Shown one piece after another: positions 63,826 to 64,000 of a stretch of 64,000 bases of DNA. The stretch spans positions 11,938,992 through 12,002,991 of the forward strand of contig CM032804.1 in NCBI GenBank assembly GCA_019155185.1, read 5' to 3'. Source of the stretch: Beaufortia kweichowensis (taxonomy: Eukaryota > Chordata > Actinopteri > Cypriniformes > Gastromyzontidae). The notes beneath the pieces are model-generated. The model was given only the letters and a program-made list of their open reading frames with translations, ran no database searches and had not been told where the DNA came from. The position numbers and the translations under genes were made by a program. Position 1 is the stretch's first letter. Each line of letters starts with the position of its first letter.

Positions 63826-64000
63826 AGAGATTGTGTCAGGTCGTATGGCCTTGGTTGCCATACAAGAGGAGGACATGAAGTTAGATTAGATATGTAACAC
63901 TGCCAAAAATAACACTGCGTTTGGGTCAGCAGGACACCTAATGGGTGCAGCACGTACCCCCTCCCCTTGTATGACTTTTCCTATCTTTTGCTCTTAGCTT
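63826..64000. other. WNK4 intronic sequence to window end
   Basis: No exon recognised; the next WNK4 exon lies beyond the window. Confidence 0.5.

Overview
The window is vertebrate nuclear DNA, almost certainly from a teleost fish and probably a cypriniform. The evidence is multi-exon genes with GT-AG introns, long AT-rich introns, very long (CT)n and (GATA)n tracts, an I-clade LINE with a fish-type 3' tail, and a teleost-style type I interferon gene. I see no bacterial, phage or CRISPR features. The gene order ARHGAP27 - COA3 - WNK4 matches the conserved neighbourhood on human 17q21. The species is inferred from sequence style and is not proven.

Layout, left to right. (1) 48-214 (+): last coding exon of an unidentified gene, followed by an apparent 3'UTR intron. 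(2) 2987-4255 (-): a five-exon type I interferon-like gene, broken by one extra base in exon 3, with a TATA box, an NF-kB-like site and an IRF/ISRE element upstream. (3) 11164-24278 (+): ARHGAP27, a Rho GTPase-activating protein with SH3, three WW, PH and RhoGAP domains in 18 coding exons. One exon is one base short. An alternative first exon lies at 16575. (4) 26082-27851 (-): a nine-exon gene for a basic, proline-rich protein I do not recognise. Its exons 2-5 and 6-9 are tandem copies with the same intron phases. (5) 28496-30312 (+): a 5'-truncated, decayed LINE with RNase H, flanked by a 12-bp target-site duplication. (6) 30352-30919 (+): COA3, a two-exon mitochondrial cytochrome c oxidase assembly factor. 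The LINE ends 40 bp before its ATG. (7) 33933 to beyond the window (+): WNK4, with twelve coding exons in view, running from the N-terminus through the kinase, autoinhibitory and acidic-degron regions into the second conserved C-terminal region.

The genes do not form a pathway. ARHGAP27 acts on Rho-family GTPases in endocytic traffic, COA3 in the inner mitochondrial membrane, WNK4 in chloride-sensitive ion-transport signalling, and the interferon is a secreted antiviral cytokine. The points most worth follow-up are the unrecognised internally duplicated gene, the LINE wedged between a CRE-bearing promoter and COA3, the interferon and ARHGAP27 single-base breaks (real or assembly errors), a 38-bp-arm hairpin in WNK4 intron 1, and an insertion made only of poly(A) between 15-bp direct repeats. 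I found no clearly new multi-gene system.
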